From Episyrphus balteatus (taxonomy: Eukaryota > Arthropoda > Insecta > Diptera > Syrphidae): a stretch of DNA of 64,000 nucleotides. This document shows positions 46,380 to 58,289 of the stretch, piece by piece (the first letter of the stretch is position 1; the number at the start of each line of letters is the position of its first letter). The notes below the pieces were generated by a model. The model was given only the letters and a program-made list of their open reading frames with translations. It had not been told where the DNA came from and did no database searches. The DNA lies in NCBI RefSeq assembly GCF_945859705.1, contig NC_079135.1, positions 19,284,501 to 19,348,500 of the forward strand, written 5' to 3'. Both the position numbers and the translations under genes were made by a program.

Positions 46380-48450
46380 ACGTTTGAAAAAAAAAAAATC
46401 ACCAAAATCAGAGCTGTTTCCTAATAATTTCCTTTAGTTATACTTCACTATGAGTTTTTCAATTTAACTACATATTTTTTGAAAAAAAAAACAAACATTT
46501 TTGAAAATTTGACCATGAAAAAATATTTTTTTTTTTTTTAATTGAATTTTTGATAAAATCGGTTAAGTTAAAAAAAAAAAAGAAATCAAAAACTAAAACA
46601 CATTCCTATAGGAAATTGAAAATTTTTTAAGCAAGTTCTTTCAACCCATTCTTCTATCCTATTTCTCTGTACGATTCCATAGCTTACCCTTAAAGTGTGT
46701 CATAGTTTCTATATTTTTTTCTTCCATTCTCAGTATTTTGGTTGAACGATAAACGATATAAACCCTCATTTTGCCACAAAAAAAGTACACAAGCAAATTC
46801 ATTACTTACTGCATTAATTCCTATCTGGTACCTTTTTTCGAACACAAAAGAACGAAAAAAAAAACATATAAAGCTACCATCATTGAACCTATAGAGTGTT
46901 CCTTTCAAAAGGAACCAAGCTGAACAAGAGAACTGTGTGTGTGTGTGTGTATGTGTATGTCCTTCTCCTCTAATTCTTGTTTGTATCAATAAAGTGAAGT
47001 CTTTTCGCAATTCGCTTCAGTTGAAGTAGCTAACACAATGGAGTTACCTGCTGTTACTACAGCTCCATAGTCTAGGAGGATACACTTTTTAGACCCAGAG
47101 CTAGAGCCAGTACTCTATGTATACTATTTTTTGTATTACGTTGTCCTTCTATGACGAAAAACGTTTCCAGTTCACAGCACACACATTGGACAGTAATAAT
47201 TGGATTACACTCAAGGGATGCATTTCACTATGCGAGCATATAAAAGCAAACAAGTAAACCATCCTATAAATAGGACCATACACACAGAGAATCTATTCAT
47301 ATAGCCTCGATGATGATGATGGTCCTCCACCATCAACAACATCGTCCTCCAGGATGCAGGTTTTTGTCTTTTGTTTGGATTTTTGAAATTTATTGCTAAT
47401 TTCAGTTTTGTATCTGTATTTTATTTTTGCCAAAGTAAAGAAAAGTTTTTTTTTTTTTTTATTCTTTTTTTGTAAAATAACTGACAAAAAATTGACAGTT
47501 TCTCCCTATCGGAGATTTAATGAAATATTACACAAAAACTGCATTATTTCCTTTGGGCTGTTATAAAGTTTTTTGTTTTTGTAAATAATACGTAAGCAAT
47601 GAATGGAAAACATTTCGATTAGAAAAGTTTATGATTGTGCTTTGTTTTTGTTTTTTTTTTTTGTATTACTTAAATTGCAGAAGTTTGTTGTTAATTCATT
47701 TCAGGGTCAGTTGTTGTTGATGAAGCAACTCAGAGTGATAATAATTGTTTTTTTGCTGTTACAAAAGAAGAACAAAAACAGATAAATGAAATTTAATTAG
47801 AATTCTAAAGCTCATTTAGCTATGGGAATAATGCAATCTCAATGAGTTACGTGCATGTTACGAACGAAAGTTTAGATTATAAAAAAAAAAAACAGTATAC
47901 AAAAAATTAAATATTGAATTAAAAGAAATATTGGTGAACTGAACATCCGCTATGTGTAAGAAAATATTTGTTAATCAACATTTTTGCTGTTTTCAGTTCA
48001 ATTAATTCAATTTGGCTATCAGACATTTTATCGTTCCGTTTATTTTTTTCCTTTAAAAATTTATTTCCTTTCTAAGGAGGAACCCAATTTTTTTGTTGCT
48101 CTGGAGAACCCTACAAATTATAATGTTGCTATACATTGTAGTTTAAATTTTGAAATTTTTGTAAGTTTTTAAAAATAGGAATAACAAGACGAATTTTTAA
48201 GGTGAAATACCCTCGTCGTGTTACTCTAAAATAAAAAATAATAATTTAACTTTGTTAAAACCTGCAACAGTTAAATAAATTTATTATAGCGTGAAAAATT
48301 AAAAATGTTTTAGTCAGTTAATTTTTTTCAGCTATTAACCAATGTTTGTCTGAAAAAATTGTAAGAAACAGGTGTTTTCGAAATTTAACACAAACTGCAT
48401 TTTCCATTTGGACCCTTACTTTTGAGACACCCTGTTTTTCAAGTTATGCA
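46380..48450. other. Mostly AT-rich, single-copy-looking stretch
   Basis: It has a GT microsatellite at 46933-46950 and somewhat more balanced composition at 46660-47360. A frame on the minus strand at 46690-47010 includes the microsatellite and has no family. No gene is supported. Confidence 0.4.
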
Positions 48451-48858
48451 TTCATTCTGGAACAGAGTTGTAAAAATGTCAACTAAAAAAAATAATTTGA
48501 AATTAAAAAAAAAAAATATTTATTGCAACTGAAAAATATTTGCATTGAAAAATTTTTTTTTATTGCAACTGAAAATTGTTTGCACTGAAAAAAAAAAAAA
48601 TTATTGGAACTAAAAATTTTTTGCATTAAAAAAAAATTTTCTTGCAAATGGAAAAAATTTGCATTGAAAATAAAATTTTTATTGCAAATAAAAATTTTCT
48701 GCATTGAAAAAAAAAAATTCAATGGAAAGTGCGTGCATTAAATATTTTTTTTAAATTATATTTTATATTTTGTTTTGCTAAATTATAATATTATTATTTT
48801 GTGGTTGTATTTCTTCCCTTATAATTCAAATAAAAACGCCATTTTTTATTTTAAATTT

Positions 48859-48897
48859 GCCAATATATTTCGAGGTTCATACCTCATCTTCAGGGCT
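48859..48897 (-). ncRNA. Hammerhead-ribozyme-like motif, inverted arm copy
   Basis: This is the mirror copy in the left arm and keeps the same core words on the minus strand (CTGAAGA, GAGGT/ACCTC stem, GAAA). Confidence 0.35.
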
Positions 48898-49200
48898 AAA
48901 AATATTTATTTAATAAGCGTTTTTTATATATAATTATATAAACATATACAATAAAAATAATTTACCTATTATAAAAACTATTTTAGTTATAATATACAAA
49001 TTATTTCTTCGGCTACAACATTAATGTTTTATGATTATGATTATGATTGTGATTGATTTTATTTTATTTTTAATTTTTAATTTTTTATTTTTGATTTTTA
49101 AAATTTAAGAATCAAATCTAGCAAAAATTACTGAGTAAAAAATAAAGTGATTATTTAACAAATTAATATTAATCTAAATTTAAGAGCTAACAATTAAATT

Positions 49201-49773
49201 ATGATAAGTATTGCTGTAGTCTACCAATTCCTATCTGAAACACAAGATGAAACAGAAAATCGTGATCCAAAAATCTATTCATCTATAGCATATATTCCGG
49301 GATTGAGTGAATCCTTAGCAAAAAAGTGCGAATACTTTGTAATTGAAATAAAAACTGCTATGAGACCAAATCATAAAGTATCTCATTTTTTCGCAAATAC
49401 TAAATCAAAAATTGAGAAAACTAATAAAAGTGGAGTAGTTTATTCTATTACATGCAATGATTGCCCAAAAATATATATTGGTGAAACAATACAGAAATTG
49501 GGTTCTCGTATAAATCAACATAAAAATGAATGCAGAAAAGTCCTCGAAGGTTCATCAAACAAAAATATTGCCGCTCTAGCTGAGCATACAAAACAAAATG
49601 GCCATTCATTTAAATTTGATGAAACTAAAATTTTAAAATCTGAAAAACAAAAATTTAAATTACAAGTGCATGAAGTCAATCAAATTATTAAACATGAAGA
49701 AATTGTTTGTAATTTCAAAACAGACAAAAAAGACTACAGCAATACTTATCATAATTTAATTGTTAGCTCTTAA
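49201..49773 (+). pseudogene. GIY-YIG endonuclease domain of a Penelope-like element, 5' truncated
   Basis: Codons run unbroken to TAA, 190 in all. Residues 78-81 (GVVY) and 92-94 (YIG) are the two strands of the GIY-YIG nuclease core. C85 and C88 (CNDC) lie between them, with R103, H107, H129 and H135 after, matching the CCHH pattern of Penelope endonucleases. Upstream, YIPGLSESLAKKCEYF and NHKVSHFF resemble the linker that follows the Penelope reverse transcriptase. The domain nicks target DNA to prime reverse transcription. The first seven residues are encoded by the inverted arm, i.e. by the antisense of the gene's own end. The apparent ATG is therefore an accident and the protein lacks its polymerase half. 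Confidence 0.85.
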
Positions 49774-50041
49774 ATTTAGATTAATATTAATTTGTTAAAT
49801 AATCACTTTATTTTTTACTCAGTAATTTTTGCTAGATTTGATTCTTAAATTTTAAAAATCAAAAATAAAAAATAAAATAAAATCAATCACAATCATAATC
49901 ATAATCATAAAACATTAATGTTGTAGCCGAAGAAATAATTTGTATATTATAACTAAAATAGTTTTTATAATAGGTAAATTATTTTTATTATATATGTTTA
50001 TATAATTATATATTAAAAACGCTTATTAAATAAATATTTTT

Positions 50042-50080
50042 AGCCCTGAAGATGAGGTATGAACCTCGAAATATATTGGC
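50042..50080 (+). ncRNA. Hammerhead-ribozyme-like motif in the Penelope-like terminal repeat
   Basis: The order is GCC, CTGAAGA (core CUGANGA), T, a GAGGT/ACCTC stem with an ATGA loop, GAAA, a short TATATT segment, then GGC pairing with the initial GCC. Hammerhead motifs in terminal repeats are described for Penelope-like elements. The extra T before stem II and the very short stem III make activity uncertain. Confidence 0.4.
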
Positions 50081-50627
50081 AAATTTAAAATAAAAAATGG
50101 CGTTTTTATTTGAATTATAAGGGAAGAAATACAACCACAAAATAATTTTTTTTTAATATTCGTCAAATTTCCTACAATTTTGAATATTTGACCATACATT
50201 AGGTTCAATGTTATGCTTGAATTATTAATGCATACACCTTGCATTGACTTTTTTTTCAATGCAGAAGATTTATAATTTTAAAATAAAATTTTCTTTCAAT
50301 GCAAAATATTTTTATTTGTAATAAAAATTTTATTTTTAATGCATTTTTTTTAATGCAAAATATTTTTAGTTGCAATAATACTTTGTTTTTCAATAAAATA
50401 AAAATTCTGTATAATGCAAATATTTTGTAGTTACAGTAAATATTTTATTCTCAATGGAATTTTTTTTATTTGCAATAAATATTTTTTTAGAAATTTGTAA
50501 TGGAGAGCAAATGCATTAATAAATAATTAAATGATTTTTTACAATCCTGTTCTGGAGTTTATCGAGAGTGGTTTTTAGAATGTAAAAAATAAAAAACACG
50601 TTACCTGACTTATAGCACTTTTGAAAA

Positions 50628-50930
50628 TTAAGTAACACGACACCTGCAATTTTGATTTTTTAATTTCTTTTTGATGACTTGCTAAATTGCAACGATTTTT
50701 CTTAAGGCATTTATAAATAGTTTTAATATAAAACAAAAAGTAAATTAAAAAAAAATACATTTTATGATTTCAGTCCAATTTTTAAATCAAAAAATGTATT
50801 TTTTTTTAAATGTAGTTTTTGATTTATATTAAAACTATGTTTATAAATGCCTTTAAAAAAAAGCATTGCAAATTAACTAATCATTTGGGAGAAGTTAGAA
50901 AATCAAAATAGAAGGAGCCGTGTAACTTAG
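50628..50930. mobile_element. Foldback element, ~303 bp, diverged arms
   Basis: The left TTAAGTAACACGACACCTGC ... GGCATTTATAAATAGTTTTA ... AAAATACATTTT pairs with the right AAAATGTATTTTT ... TAAAACTATGTTTATAAATG ... GCCGTGTAACTTAG. The arms are about 75-85% alike by eye, so it is older than its neighbours. Confidence 0.6.
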
Positions 50931-51630
50931 TTCAGTTTTTTTTTGTTGAAAATCAAATTTTCAAAATTTAACTATTCCATTTTTCTTAAATTTTAATGAA
51001 AAATTAATATTTTTTTTTTAGAAATTTCGGTAGGAAAACGTATGGGGATTTCCCAAATTATAAGTTTTATTTTTAATTTCCTATCTTACGATGGAGTATC
51101 TCTGTATAAACCCGTCCCTATGAAATGAGTCGTTAAATGTAAGTATTCATTCGACAGTAAATCCCAATATCATTATCACTAATTCTTGGAATTAAAAAAA
51201 TATAAATGCCTCTTATAGGATACTTTTTTAAGTTTTAGAAAACGCTTCATATTTTACTTATATAGCTAAATGTATTCAACAACTTGAATATAAAGTTGTT
51301 TCTGTTTAGTAGAATGTTAGTTTGAGGGATTTTTTTGTATTCTAAAGGATTCGAAAAATCCATTTCTTGTATTCAAGAAAACGTTGAAGAGGTTAAAAAA
51401 CTACAAACAATAAAAACATTTGCATTTTTTTGCTCGTCTAAAAACGCATATTTAGGTAGACTTTTGACCAAATATTGGTTTTGGAGTAAAATATTCCACA
51501 AATTGACTCTGTTAAGTGATAATAAAACAATTTCAATATGCCAAATTTGGTAACTTAGTTTTTGTTCAAAACTCTTTAAACCTCTTTCGTTGGAATTTTT
51601 TTTCTCGCTACTGTATATTGATATATATCA

Positions 51631-52149
51631 AAAATTGTACATTTAATTTTAATTTTTAAATCAATATATTATAACCAATAGTTTTTGAAATAATCGATTT
51701 CAAAGTTAAGAATAGGGGAAAAAAATTTGTTTAAAACTCATTTTATACTATTTTTTGTTCAGACTGTGAATTTTAATAAAAAAAATTACTCACTTAGAAA
51801 ACTGCCTCAATTGATTCCTTATCGAACAGTGAAAACTATATGATTCTATGTCTTCTAGTTTTTGAGAAAATTGAAAAATTATTTTATCAGATTTTTCTTT
51901 TTTCAAAATATTTTTTGTTTTTATTTGTTTTTATTTTTCAATTTTCTCAAAAACTAGAAGACATAGAATCATATAGTTTTCACTGTTCGATAAAGAATCA
52001 ATTGAATACTCTGTGTGAGTAATTTTTTTTATTAAAATTCACAGCCCGGACAAAAATAGTAAAAAATGAGTTTTAAAAAAAAAAAATTTCGCCTATTTTT
52101 AACTTTGAAATCGATTATTTCAAAAACTATTGGTTAAATGTACAATTTT
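51631..52149. mobile_element. Foldback element, ~220-250-bp arms
   Basis: Arms 51631-51879 and 51933-52149 mirror closely: AAAATTGTACATTTAA, CCAATAGTTTTTGAAATAAT, CATTTTATACTATTTTTTGT, TGATTCTATGTCTTCTAGTT. The right arm lacks about 20 bp of the left. The frames inside are mirror artefacts. Confidence 0.85.
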
Positions 52150-53040
52150 GCCTTTCGTAAATGGTATCAATTATTACTGTAAGTGTTTTTTAATAATTTT
52201 TTTATATGTTGTTAATTTTTTTTTAGAAAACTGCCCCTCCCACCCAAACGGGGGGAGATAGACCCCCCTCCCAAAGAAAAAAATGTTTGTATTGAACTCC
52301 TCTATCAAATCCTGGCGTCCAAGTTATCCTACTACGTGCCAAAACAACATTTTTGTTCCATACCTAAAAGTTCGAATTTCTGTATCTGGGTTGAAATCGT
52401 AAAATTTTTTTTTCTAAGCCAATTTTAAACTGATTTTCATAAAAAATACCTCGTTTGATTTGGAAATAAATATTATTTTAGAATATATTTTTAAAACAGC
52501 ATGTTGTTGTGAAAATATATACTTTAATTTGATGTCGAAGTTGGGTAAATGACGGAAAAAATAGAATTTTTGAACTTTGACAGCTTATAAATTCTATTTG
52601 GTTTAACCGAGTTACCTGTTTTATACATTGTTGAAAAGGTATATTTATCTCCTATCAGAAACTTAATGGGTGAAGGTAAAAAAAAACCGTTTTTTGCCCC
52701 TAACTCCAGATTTGGGGGTGTTAGGGACTTTTTAAATACCGTATCGTAATCAGTGCCACTAGCTCTACAAAACGTGAAAGGTCTCCGCCCGCGTATATTT
52801 TGAGTCTTACACCGTGTATTTATTTGCAGACTCAGTCAACTCAAAAACACAGCCTGATTTGCGCAACGTATTCCTCTACAGATTTGAAAATTCCTTATAT
52901 TTGTTGGTGCTCAATGCAAAAAAGGTCAGTGCTTTAGAGATGATAAAATATTCCATAATTTTGTTTTTTTTTTTTAAGAAAAAAAAGTTACGCATACGCC
53001 ACAGTGACTCATCAAGTTTTAACTTAAAAATTAATACAAT
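52150..53040. other. Stretch without a recognised feature
   Basis: It holds G/C homopolymer words at 52230-52275 and 52690-52720 (GGGGGGAGATAGACCCCCCT), possibly decayed transposon ends. No gene is seen. Confidence 0.35.
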
Positions 53041-53041
53041 A

Positions 53042-53553
53042 GCCGTGTTTTATTGGTACTCAGTATTTTACTGAGTAAACATTTTATGCTGTGAAAACCA
53101 ACAATTTATTACTTTTACTCATTTATTAATGATCCTTATTGTTGAAGGATCAAAATAAAAAGGATCGAAATAAAAAGAAAGGTAGGCCTAAAAACTCCTG
53201 GTACAAGCAAATGCAAAAACACCAGCATTCAGTTGGCCTCAGAAACGGAACAATACAAAACCGGGAGGCTTGCCGCCGATTTCTGAGGTCAACCCGGCGA
53301 ACCCCACAGGCGGATCACTAGTGTGAAGCAGTAACGTGGGAAGGTTATGATCCCCTCGACATCGAGATCATAACAGCGCCGAGAAAAAGGAAGAAGAAGA
53401 TTGTTGAAGGATCAAAAGTGTATAAGTTTAGAAAAAAAATTTCTCAATAAACCAACAAATAAAAAACTTTTGTTTATCCTTAGCAATCTTTTGTTGTTGT
53501 TTCCCGTGTAAAATTTTACTGAGTTAAGTACTGAGTTACCAATAAAACGCGGC
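53042..53553. mobile_element. TA-flanked foldback element split by a retroelement insertion
   Basis: GCCGTGTTTTATTGGTACTC, then AGTATTTTACTGAGTAAA, at the left is mirrored by TTTTACTGAGTTAAGTACTG, then AGTTACCAATAAAACGCGGC, at the right. TA lies at both borders (53040-53041 and 53554-53555), as in mariner-type insertion. Removing the insert and one target copy leaves about 250 bp. Confidence 0.75.
53156..53399 (+). pseudogene. Non-LTR retrotransposon 3' end, severely 5' truncated
   Basis: The frame KKKGRPKNSWYKQMQKH ... NREACRRFLRSTRRTPQADH ends in a stop at 53321. It has the basic GRP..W ... R..WR tail pattern found after the reverse transcriptase of non-LTR retrotransposons. It is followed by an untranslated tail ending AAGAAGAAGA. 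An 18-bp direct repeat, ATTGTTGAAGGATCAAAA, flanks it at 53138-53155 and 53400-53417. Only about 244 bp were inserted. The clade is not determined. Confidence 0.75.
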
Positions 53554-53559
53554 TAATAT

Positions 53560-54100
53560 AAAATCTCTGAGCATGGTGTGCAGTTGGAAAATGTGGACAC
53601 ATAGAATCTTAAGCTATAGCATTGATATGGGCCTAAACTGTTAATTACGCGTTTGTAATAGTTAGATCAAGAGAAGTGTATGGACAAGAACACAAAAAAC
53701 CAAAAGACAGTCTACAACCTGCGTGGGTAACTAAAGGCTTTTACAATTGACCGACCAGGCTGGATTTCTCAGTTAAATTCTAAAATCTTTCACAGCGTTT
53801 GCCTTAAAGTATGCAGTGCTATTTTGATCCAAATTGAGTTCAGTAGTTTAATAGACGTTGCCTACTTTCAGAGTTTTGAACAATGATTACGGATTCAAAA
53901 ACTCCATGGACTTTATAAAAATAGGTTCAAAAGTTCAAACATTTTACCGGAAAATTAGTCACACAATTGCAGAGCTATCAATTGTTCGTTTAGAAATTAA
54001 AACTCAGGAAACTAGAGTCCATATTTGTTTTTTTAACTGATAACTAATAGTCTTTAAATAACCTAAAATAGCTATTCTATTTTAGATCACCACAAAAGAA
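53560..54100. other. Stretch without a recognised feature
   Basis: Single-copy-looking DNA with no supportable exon. Confidence 0.35.
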
Positions 54101-55700
54101 ATTCTTGCCAAATCCATATATCGAAATAAAAATTGAGATCCTTTACCTACTTCCATTTCTAAAACGAGCAGGAAATATGTAATAAACTACGACAAAATGC
54201 CTGCCTGCATCCATTAACAGCTTCTCCAGGGAGTCCTTTTCAAAAAAAAAAATAAACGTGTCCAACTTATACAAACGTGTGCAACATCATGCACTCTGGA
54301 GCACTGCTCTGCACACCAGAGAGCTTCGCTCATTTAACACGAAAACGGATAATGTCATTTGGCGGCAACATTGTCGTAATAACACTGACAGCGCAATTCA
54401 TTGCACTGCCATGCCAGAGAGTCACAGTGTGTCCTGTCCTGTCCTGATGCTGATGGGATATCGAAACGCCATTATAATGCCAATATCCATTTCATATACT
54501 TCGCTCTTTCACAATTCTAACAGGATGATATTCTCTTTTTGTGATTTTTTTTGGCAAGCTATTTGCTAGCTGTTAAGGCGAGCGAGAACGCATAGTTTTC
54601 ATTTTTTTTTTTTCACTTGCACAAAAACAAACAAAGAAATAGAGAAAAAAAATCACTGCCATAAGATGAAAAAGAGGAAATCAAGCCCCAGTGTAGTTTA
54701 TGGTAAACCGCAATGCGAAATCTGTCACAGAACAGAGGGTGGCGGCAAAGCGGTATAAAGGACACACATTCAAAGGAAGCGATTTAAAGACAAAATGCAT
54801 TGGTCCCCCCCCCCCTTTTTTTGAGGAGTTTTTACAAAATAACACTTTCCGCTTCTAACTGCCACAGGCGGATGTTGCAGACACTGAGTATGCGGGATGC
54901 CCTCGAATTCGACATTTTTGGACGACGACCGACGACGACAATATCTATCGTTCGACGAAGGAAGACAGCATCAGGACCATCTGAGAAAAATATGAGTCCG
55001 TTTAATAAATACTTACGTTCGCTTTATTTAAGTGGGAGCAATAATTTATATCCCGTTTCAAACCTTAACCCGAACCCGAATCCCACTTAGCTGTGATGGC
55101 AGCTGGGGTTTTGTTCGAATTCGAGTATCTCTAAGCCCTTATCACGCCCGTTGAGTGCTAAAGTTGTTCAGTTTCAGTGTCCTTTTCCGAGTGTGTGGAG
55201 TTTGGGAAGGAGTGAATGTGTGTTCAAATGAGAAAAGCAGTCAGCAGACGAATATGTGGAAAAGAAAAAGTAAAGTGCTAAAAAAATATGTTTGTGAAAA
55301 TTTAAATTTTCTTGTGACTTGGTCGTAAGTCCTTGTTCTTCACATTGTCCCTGTCCCAGTCCTTGTTATACCGTCGTCGGTCGTATATGTCCTTCACACT
55401 AAAGCAGGCTTTGAGCAAATATTTTCTCATGCCCAGTGCACATATCACACGACTGTGGGTCCTTTGTGAGCCGTGGTAGTGTCGTCAGCAACCAACGACG
55501 ACGACGACACGGTGGTGGTAGTATAGTGTCGGTGACAACAGCGAAACGATTGGGTTTGGGCATGTTGATGATGTCGTCGTTGTCATCTTCTAGTCAAGTA
55601 AATATATTGTCCTCAAAAAGAGTCACACAAGGCGAGTGAACAATTTATTGCCTCCTTTCTAGTCCGTGCTTTCTATATGTTTTCAATGCTTATCATATCT
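54100..55700 (+). other. Single-copy-looking, more balanced segment with possible promoter signals
   Basis: This is less AT-rich than its surroundings and not repeated here. CGGTATAAAG at 54751-54760 is TATA-like. At 55166-55178, TTCAGTTTCAGT offers initiator-like sites. The following 150 bp end at GTC/GTAAGT (donor at 55325), so a non-coding first exon of about 55170-55324 on the plus strand is conceivable. The open frames have no family resemblance. The signals are weak and separate. Confidence 0.2.
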
Positions 55701-56169
55701 TTGTGTGTATGTAGTGTAGCTTCTTCTTAAGCATTATCATCAGGACTCTCTCTATAGTAATAGATTTTGTGTGTGTTTATTATAAAAAAAAAAATGTGCT
55801 TTGTGCTTGCTATATGCCCTCTCCTTATCGTCCTTATGACTTGGATTTCCATTTTTATAGAAGCTAGCTAACATAATCTTTGAATATATCTGAGTTATAG
55901 GCATGACTTTATAAGCCTGCAGAGTTTTTTTTTATGATTTAATAAGCCATTTTAATGAGAAACAGGACTCAAGAGTAACAGAAGCGAATATAAATATGAG
56001 TCTTTTGGGGGAATGGGTGTCTGAAGGGAGTAATATTGAAAAACTAAGACAAAAGATAGTTAAACATTTTGATCGAAAAAATTTAACAGTGTATGAAATA
56101 AGGAAAAATATTAACAGGTAACAAAGGAATGTATTTTTGAAGTGAAAACTTCTTTAGTATCGTAGTGAT

Positions 56170-56945
56170 TTGAAACAAGATGAAACGAAAACGCGACACG
56201 ACTTCAACTTGTTATAACTTCTTTGTTTTAACAGACAGATGAATGAAATTTGTACAGTAGATAGGTAATTAAATAAGTTATAATTGTACAAAATTTCAAT
56301 TAATTTCATATTCAAAATTCGGAGATAACGGTAAAAACATGTTCTTTTCCAACACACGTTATATCTTTTGATCTAGTGCACATACAAATTTGGTTTTACT
56401 TTAATACGCATGCTGATAACATAACCTTTTATTTTATATATCACACATAACGTTACGTGCTCTACAAGTTACACAATCTTAAATTGAAAAAAATTTAAAA
56501 ATACCTCAAAAAACCTGTGGAGATCTGTTGGCGATGACCAGCTACCAGTGTAGGAAGTACCGTAATCTCAGTCTGGAAATTCGACATGGTTGACTTTAAA
56601 AACTTCTAACTTCTCTTGTAGACATCTTTGAAATAAGATTTATGCATAATTATACAAGGTGAAATAATAAGCTTTCACATGGTATAACATTTTTTATATG
56701 TTGTTGAACAAAAAAATTGATTTAATAGCATGAGAACATAAAAATAAATGTTTTTTTTTGCTTTTTGGATAAAATTTCATCGAGTTTAAAAAATTCTAGC
56801 TCTTTTTGTAGATGTCTCATAGACTTGATCGATATATATATTTTGAGCTAAGACAATAAGCTTTCACATTATATAAAATTTATCTAGGTTGTTACATAAA
56901 AATCATGGATTTAAAGGTGATAGAATGAAAATAGGTAGATTTTTT
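56170..56945 (-). repeat. Dispersed repeat, inverted copy of 25500-26140
   Basis: It contains GGAAATTCGACATGGTTGAC, GAAGTACCGTAATCTCAGTC, and two AATAAGCTTTCACAT markers about 185 bp apart, in reverse orientation to the first copy. Part of its outer side (GATAACGGTAAAA) also matches. Confidence 0.8.
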
Positions 56946-56949
56946 CTAT

Positions 56950-58285
56950 TTTTTTTTTTTTTTTTTTTCAAGAAAAACGATTTTTTAAGGTTTCACTTCT
57001 ACCACGTGTGAATTACACACATGATTTTTTTTTAAGTATGTTGTGGATAAAAAAAATGTTAAAAATAGAAAAGTTTGCAAAAGAGTTCAAACTATTTAAA
57101 TGATTCAAAAATTAAATTTTTATAAGTGTTTTTTTTTTTTTTAACAACTTTAGCAAAAGTAGGTATATAAGATTCAATAAATATCTAAGAATTGTGACTT
57201 TTTTCTTTTGTCTTTATAATAAATCAATTTATTAATTCATTTTATTTCCGGTTTTGGTTAAGCTGTTTAATTGTTAAAAATTGAGATCATTAAGGGGGGC
57301 TTTCCATAGCATTTTAATGGAAGATGGTTAACTTATTGTTGTATAACTTTTGCAGTTAATAAGATAATCTTATGAAACGTACTTCTTTGAAAAGGTAATG
57401 AACGTATGCACATTTTTGCATCAAATTTTAGAAACATTTCTTTTGCGATTTTTATAAGAGTCGAAATTGATTTTTTTTTCCCTGCAAATTTAGATTGAAT
57501 CAGAATTTTGGTTGGGGCACCGTTGTTTATAAACTTTTTATATTTTTGTTTTTGTTTTATAATGATCAAATGTGTTTTCATGCAGTAGGTGTAACAGATT
57601 TTTTCTTTTTTTTTTTTATTAGAAAAAAAGCTTGGTCAATGTGTTGTAATTTCATGTTTTTTTACTCACTCTTCTTAAAATAACTTTAACATTTATTAGT
57701 GTTTTTAGATGAAACAAAAAGAAAATAATAAAGTGGAATTAGGAGAATCCAAAACAATTAATAAAATTTAATTTGACGTTAGTTTGAACGGTTAATTTGA
57801 AGGAAAAGTGTCAAAATGCACTTTTTTAGCATTTTTAGTCGTGGGGCAAAGCATGATTATTTTTTAAAATATTTTTGAATTTTTTAATGGGAAGTTAATA
57901 AAGTTTTTTATGCAGCCAGTTTGCCAAAAAAAAATATTTTTTTTTTATTTACACACTAAAAATTTGATTTTAATAAACCAATATTTGCATTCTTTTTTTG
58001 AGGAAAGGGCAGTCAAAGCATCCACAATTTTCATTATATTTCAAATCAGTTTCAAAAGAAATATATATATTTTTGCTCACAATATTTTTAATATAAATTT
58101 TTGAAAAAGTGTCTATTTTAGCTTTTTTTACTTTGAAAATTCCATTAATCACGCACACATACAAACCTAGTTCAAAAGAATGCCACTGCGTAAGCTGGCG
58201 CTGACACGGACACATGTTCAGCATGCAAAGAGTATGATGTCCAGATATCAACGTGCAAAGAAGACTCTACAAAAATGGAAGAACA
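56950..58285. other. AT-rich stretch without a recognised feature
   Basis: Homopolymer-rich DNA; short frames only. Confidence 0.4.
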
Positions 58286-58289
58286 CAAG

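Larger units (their letters stand above)
48793..50146 (+). mobile_element. Penelope-like retroelement, 5' truncated, with inverted terminal arms
   Basis: Arms 48793-49222 and 49731-50146 are near-identical inverted copies of over 400 bp. The right arm contains the last codons of the endonuclease frame plus the downstream terminal repeat. The left arm is the same stretch inverted, so the element looks like a 3' portion (endonuclease and terminal repeat) with an inverted 5' duplicate of its own end. Penelope elements are known for terminal repeats in inverted or direct arrangement and for 5' truncation. The reverse transcriptase part is absent. Confidence 0.8.
48463..50549. mobile_element. hAT-type foldback element hosting a nested retroelement
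   Basis: The outer ends CAGAGTTGTAAAAA and TTTTTTACAATCCTG are inverted. The flanks TTCTGGAA (48455-48462) and TTCTGGAG (50550-50557) form an 8-bp duplication with one mismatch. Inside the ends are tandem ~36-bp units alternating TTTGCATTGAAAA with TATTGCAACTGAAAA, in opposite orientation on the two sides. The Penelope-like insert at 48793-50146 splits it. The hAT element is about 730 bp without the insert. Confidence 0.75.
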
